Assembly (NCBI GenBank): GCA_036260415.1
Contig: DASZZX010000005.1
Location: 1-7,998 of the forward strand
Direction of reading: 5' to 3'
From: DASZZX01 sp036260415
Lineage (GTDB): Bacteria; Actinomycetota; Nitriliruptoria; Nitriliruptorales; JAHWKO01
Length of the DNA: 7,998 nt
Positions within the stretch are counted from its first letter, which is position 1. Every line of letters begins with the position of its first letter. Shown one piece after another: positions 5,980 to 7,998 of this stretch. The position numbers and the translations under genes are program-made. The notes under the pieces were generated by a model. That model did not search any database. It saw only the letters and a program-made list of their open reading frames with translations, and was not told the DNA's origin.

Positions 5980-5985
5980 ACCGTA
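5980..5985 (-). promoter_or_regulatory. Candidate -10 element of dgt, leaderless arrangement
   Basis: The minus strand reads TACGGT, then seven bases, then the dgt GTG. With the usual 6-8 nt from -10 to transcription start, the first transcribed base would be the start codon. The absence of any purine-rich ribosome site upstream agrees. No good -35 is visible. Confidence 0.45.
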
Positions 5986-6003
5986 GCGGCGGGGTGCGAC
6001 GGT

Positions 6004-6009
6004 TAGCCT
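6004..6009 (+). promoter_or_regulatory. Candidate -10 element of the M61 peptidase gene
   Basis: TAGCCT fits TAnnnT and would start transcription near 6016, about 23 nt before the GTG at 6039. Its presence downstream of the alternative GTG at 5994 argues against that earlier start. No clear -35 is seen. Confidence 0.35.
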
Positions 6010-6038
6010 CCGCGACCGATCGCGACGCCGGAGCGCCC

Positions 6039-7805
6039 GTGGACCAGCCGATCCGTTACGCCGTCGATCTCTCCCGCCGGCTGCAGCACCTGGTCACTGT
6101 CCGCATGACCGTGCCCGTCGACCTGGCGAGCGGCGCCCGGCTCGTCCTGCCGGTGTGGACCCCCGGCAGCTACCTCCTGCGCCACTACGTCCACCACCTG
6201 CAGCGCGTCAGCGCCCGCGCCGGGGATCAGGCGGTGCCGCTGCGCGCCGACGGCAACAGCGCCTGGCGGCTGCCCGACGACGTGCGGCATCCGGTCGTGA
6301 TCGAGCTCGAGCTGTACGCCAACGAGCTCACCGTGCGCACCAACCACGTGGACGACCACCACATGCTGCTGGTGCCGCCCGCGACCTTCCCGTACGTGGA
6401 CGGTGCCCGTGACCGCCGCCACGAGGTGACGGTGGGGGCACCGCAGGCCTGGCGGGTCTGGGGTCTGCTGCCGCGTCAGGGCGACACGTTCGTCGCGACC
6501 GATTACGACCACCTGGCCGACAGCGCCTTCGAGGCCGGGGCCCACCCCGAGGTGTCGTTCGACGTGGCCGGCGTCCCCCACCTGTTCGTGTGGGCGGGGC
6601 ACGCCGGACGACCTGACCTGGATCGGATCGCAAGCGACGCCCAGGCGGTCTGCGCCGTGGCGGTGGACCTGTTCGGGGGCGACCTCCCGGTCGAGCGCTA
6701 CACGTTCCTGTGCACCGCGTGGGACCAGGGCGGCGGTGGGCTGGAGCACCGTGACGGCGCCGTGCTGCAACTGCCGGCGCACAGCCTGCACGACCCCGAC
6801 GGGTACCGGCGCTTGCTGTCGTTGCTCGTGCACGAGTACCTGCACCTGTGGAACGTCAAGCGCCTGACCCCCGCAGCGCTGACCGCGCTGGACTACGAGC
6901 GTCCCATCCACACGCCGTCGCTGTGGGTGGTTGAGGGATGGACGGCGTACTACGACGGGTTGCTGCCGCTGCGCGCCGGCCTCACGACCACCGACCGCTA
7001 CCTGCGGTCGGTGGGGGAACTGGTCCGGCGCGTGCTCGACCGTCCGGGCCGGGTGCTGCAGTCGTTGCGGCAGGCCAGCCACGAGGCCTGGGTGAAGTTC
7101 TACATGCGCGACGAGAACACGCCCAACGCGGGCATCAGCTACTACGACCACGGGGCCGTGCTCGCGTGGTGCCTGGACCTGCTGGTGCGTCGGGCGCGGC
7201 CGGACAGCGACGGGCTGGACGAGGTGGTGCGCCGGCTGTGGACGCGCTTCGGCACGACCGGTGAAGGCTACGAGGAGTCCGACGTGGAGGCAGCCGCGTC
7301 CGCGGTCGCGGGGACCGACCTCGGCGGGTTCTTCGCCGACCACGTGGCGGGCGTCGACCCCCCGCCCGTGGATGAGCTTGTGGGGATCGTCGGGTTGCGG
7401 TTCGTCGCCGGACAGACGCAGGACCAGCCGGCCGCGCCCGACCTCGGGGTCGAGATCGCGGAGGACGACGACGGGATCAGGCTCGTGGCGGTCCTGCGCG
7501 ACCGTCCCGCCTGGACTGCGGGGCTGACCGGCGGCGACCGGCTGCTCGCCGTGGACGGGGCCAGGGTGCGGCGCGGCGAGCTCCGCAAGGCCCTGCTGGC
7601 GCACGCGCCCGGCGACCCCGTGGACGTCACCGTGTTCCGCGGTCCGCGGCTGGTCACGACCACTGTCACCCTGGGTCCGCCGCGTGCCGACCGCCACCTG
7701 CGATCGGTGGAGGAGCCGACCGACCGCCAGCAGGCCGCGTTCCAGCGGTGGACCGGACGGTCCCTGCCGAGCGGTGACACCCCGCCGACCGACGCCGCTC
7801 CTTGA
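6039..7805 (+). CDS. M61-family metallopeptidase (glycyl aminopeptidase type) with C-terminal PDZ domain
   Basis: A 588-residue zinc peptidase; characterised relatives remove N-terminal Gly or Ala. Residues about 3-155 form the N-terminal beta domain of the family (IRYAVDLSRRLQHLVTVRMTVP, then VWTPGSYLLRHYVHHLQ). The catalytic part has GGGGLEHRDG at about 231-240, the zinc motif HEYLH (H265, E266, H269) in LLVHEYLHLWNVKRL, and third ligand E299 in WVVEGWTAYYDG. A PDZ domain spans about 470-548 (LGVEIAED, then RPAWTAGLTGGDRLLAVDG). No signal peptide is seen, so it is probably cytoplasmic. I chose GTG 6039 because GGAG (6030-6033) lies 5 nt upstream and the family's conserved start follows at once. 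A GTG at 5994 would add 15 residues but lacks a good ribosome site and precedes the candidate -10. Physiological substrates are unknown. Confidence 0.92.
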   Translation: MDQPIRYAVDLSRRLQHLVTVRMTVPVDLASGARLVLPVWTPGSYLLRHYVHHLQRVSARAGDQAVPLRADGNSAWRLPDDVRHPVVIELELYANELTVRTNHVDDHHMLLVPPATFPYVDGARDRRHEVTVGAPQAWRVWGLLPRQGDTFVATDYDHLADSAFEAGAHPEVSFDVAGVPHLFVWAGHAGRPDLDRIASDAQAVCAVAVDLFGGDLPVERYTFLCTAWDQGGGGLEHRDGAVLQLPAHSLHDPDGYRRLLSLLVHEYLHLWNVKRLTPAALTALDYERPIHTPSLWVVEGWTAYYDGLLPLRAGLTTTDRYLRSVGELVRRVLDRPGRVLQSLRQASHEAWVKFYMRDENTPNAGISYYDHGAVLAWCLDLLVRRARPDSDGLDEVVRRLWTRFGTTGEGYEESDVEAAASAVAGTDLGGFFADHVAGVDPPPVDELVGIVGLRFVAGQTQDQPAAPDLGVEIAEDDDGIRLVAVLRDRPAWTAGLTGGDRLLAVDGARVRRGELRKALLAHAPGDPVDVTVFRGPRLVTTTVTLGPPRADRHLRSVEEPTDRQQAAFQRWTGRSLPSGDTPPTDAAP

Positions 7806-7870
7806 GACGCCCGGGCGGTCCCTGACGTTGGGAGCGTGCGCACCACGGACCCCCTCCGGTGCACCCGCGG
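7806..7870. other. Short gap between convergent genes
   Basis: This 65-bp stretch separates the M61 peptidase end from the end of the right-edge gene. It holds two weak hairpin possibilities: 7819-7822 with 7830-7833, and 7840-7844 with 7858-7862 (5 bp, 13-nt loop). Neither is strong enough to call a terminator. Confidence 0.3.
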
Positions 7871-7998
7871 TCAGGCCTCGATGGGTGGTGCCACGGCCAG
7901 CAGGCTCAGGGCGTAGCCGGCCCCGGCCGCGAGGATCACCACGCCACCCCAGAGCACGAACGGCCATCCCAGGTCGCCGGTGGCGCGCAGCAGCGCGA
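7871..7998 (-). CDS. C-terminal end of an unidentified membrane protein (partial, cut by right edge)
   Basis: The minus strand is open from the window edge to a TGA at 7873-7871, giving 41 residues that end VAPPIEA. They contain one clear hydrophobic helix (GWPFVLWGGVVILAAGAGYALSLLAVAPP). The codons use G/C at the third position like the neighbours. A final membrane helix with a very short tail is common in transporters and other multipass proteins. No family motif is visible, so function is not assigned. It converges with the M61 gene. Confidence 0.6.
   Translation of the reverse strand, partial: ALLRATGDLGWPFVLWGGVVILAAGAGYALSLLAVAPPIEA

Noticed and set aside
6003..7967. 654-codon minus-strand open frame antisense to the M61 peptidase
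   Set aside because: It has no domain signature, is rich in Gly/Arg/His/Val, and overlaps a gene with intact catalytic motifs. The short membrane-protein end at 7871-7998 uses another frame.
1..7998. CRISPR array, tRNA/rRNA, insertion sequence, phage or defence island
   Set aside because: No regularly spaced repeat series, cloverleaf or rRNA-like segments, transposase or integrase motifs, or defence-gene signatures were seen. The only multi-copy repeats are the two pairs reported. The coding content is chromosomal housekeeping and stress-response type.

Overview
The window is very GC-rich bacterial chromosome with strong G/C bias at third codon positions. All six genes whose starts are visible appear to begin with GTG, and the Shine-Dalgarno sites are GGAG, GAGG or GGGAGG-like. 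The neighbouring, same-strand dgt-like and dnaG genes are an arrangement familiar from Actinomycetota, and the candidate promoters fit the TAnnnT -10 pattern of that phylum. I infer a high-GC actinomycetote, perhaps a deep-branching lineage rather than Mycobacterium or Streptomyces. That placement is an inference, not a measurement.

Layout, left to right. (1) Positions 1-1203, minus strand: a two-component system, with an OmpR-type response regulator (496-1203) directly followed by the N-terminal part of its sensor histidine kinase (495 down to 1, cut by the window edge). (2) Positions 1204-1516: a divergent control region holding a 15-bp direct repeat, a perfect dyad inside a candidate promoter, and a third copy of the dyad half-site near the regulator's own candidate promoter. 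(3) Positions 1517-2665, plus strand: a membrane-anchored HtrA/DegP-type serine protease with one PDZ domain. (4) Positions 2666-2841: a gap between convergent genes that holds a near-perfect 54-bp sequence repeated at a 70-bp period, each copy folding into a long hairpin. (5) Positions 2842-4665, minus strand: complete DNA primase DnaG. (6) Positions 4666-4808: a hairpin after dgt and a candidate dnaG promoter. (7) Positions 4809-5972, minus strand: an HD-domain dGTPase-like phosphohydrolase that looks leaderless. (8) Positions 6039-7805, plus strand, divergent from dgt: an M61 (glycyl aminopeptidase-type) metallopeptidase with a C-terminal PDZ domain. (9) Positions 7871-7998, minus strand: the C-terminal end of an unidentified membrane protein.

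Functionally, the left third looks like an envelope-stress module: a sensor kinase and regulator beside a membrane-tethered quality-control protease. This recalls the mycobacterial MprAB-PepD neighbourhood, although here the protease is divergent. The middle is housekeeping replication and nucleotide metabolism. I see no tRNA, rRNA, CRISPR array, insertion sequence or defence island, and no clearly new multi-gene system. The most noteworthy signals are in the non-coding gaps: the tandem hairpin repeats at 2704-2832 and the regulatory architecture at 1204-1516.
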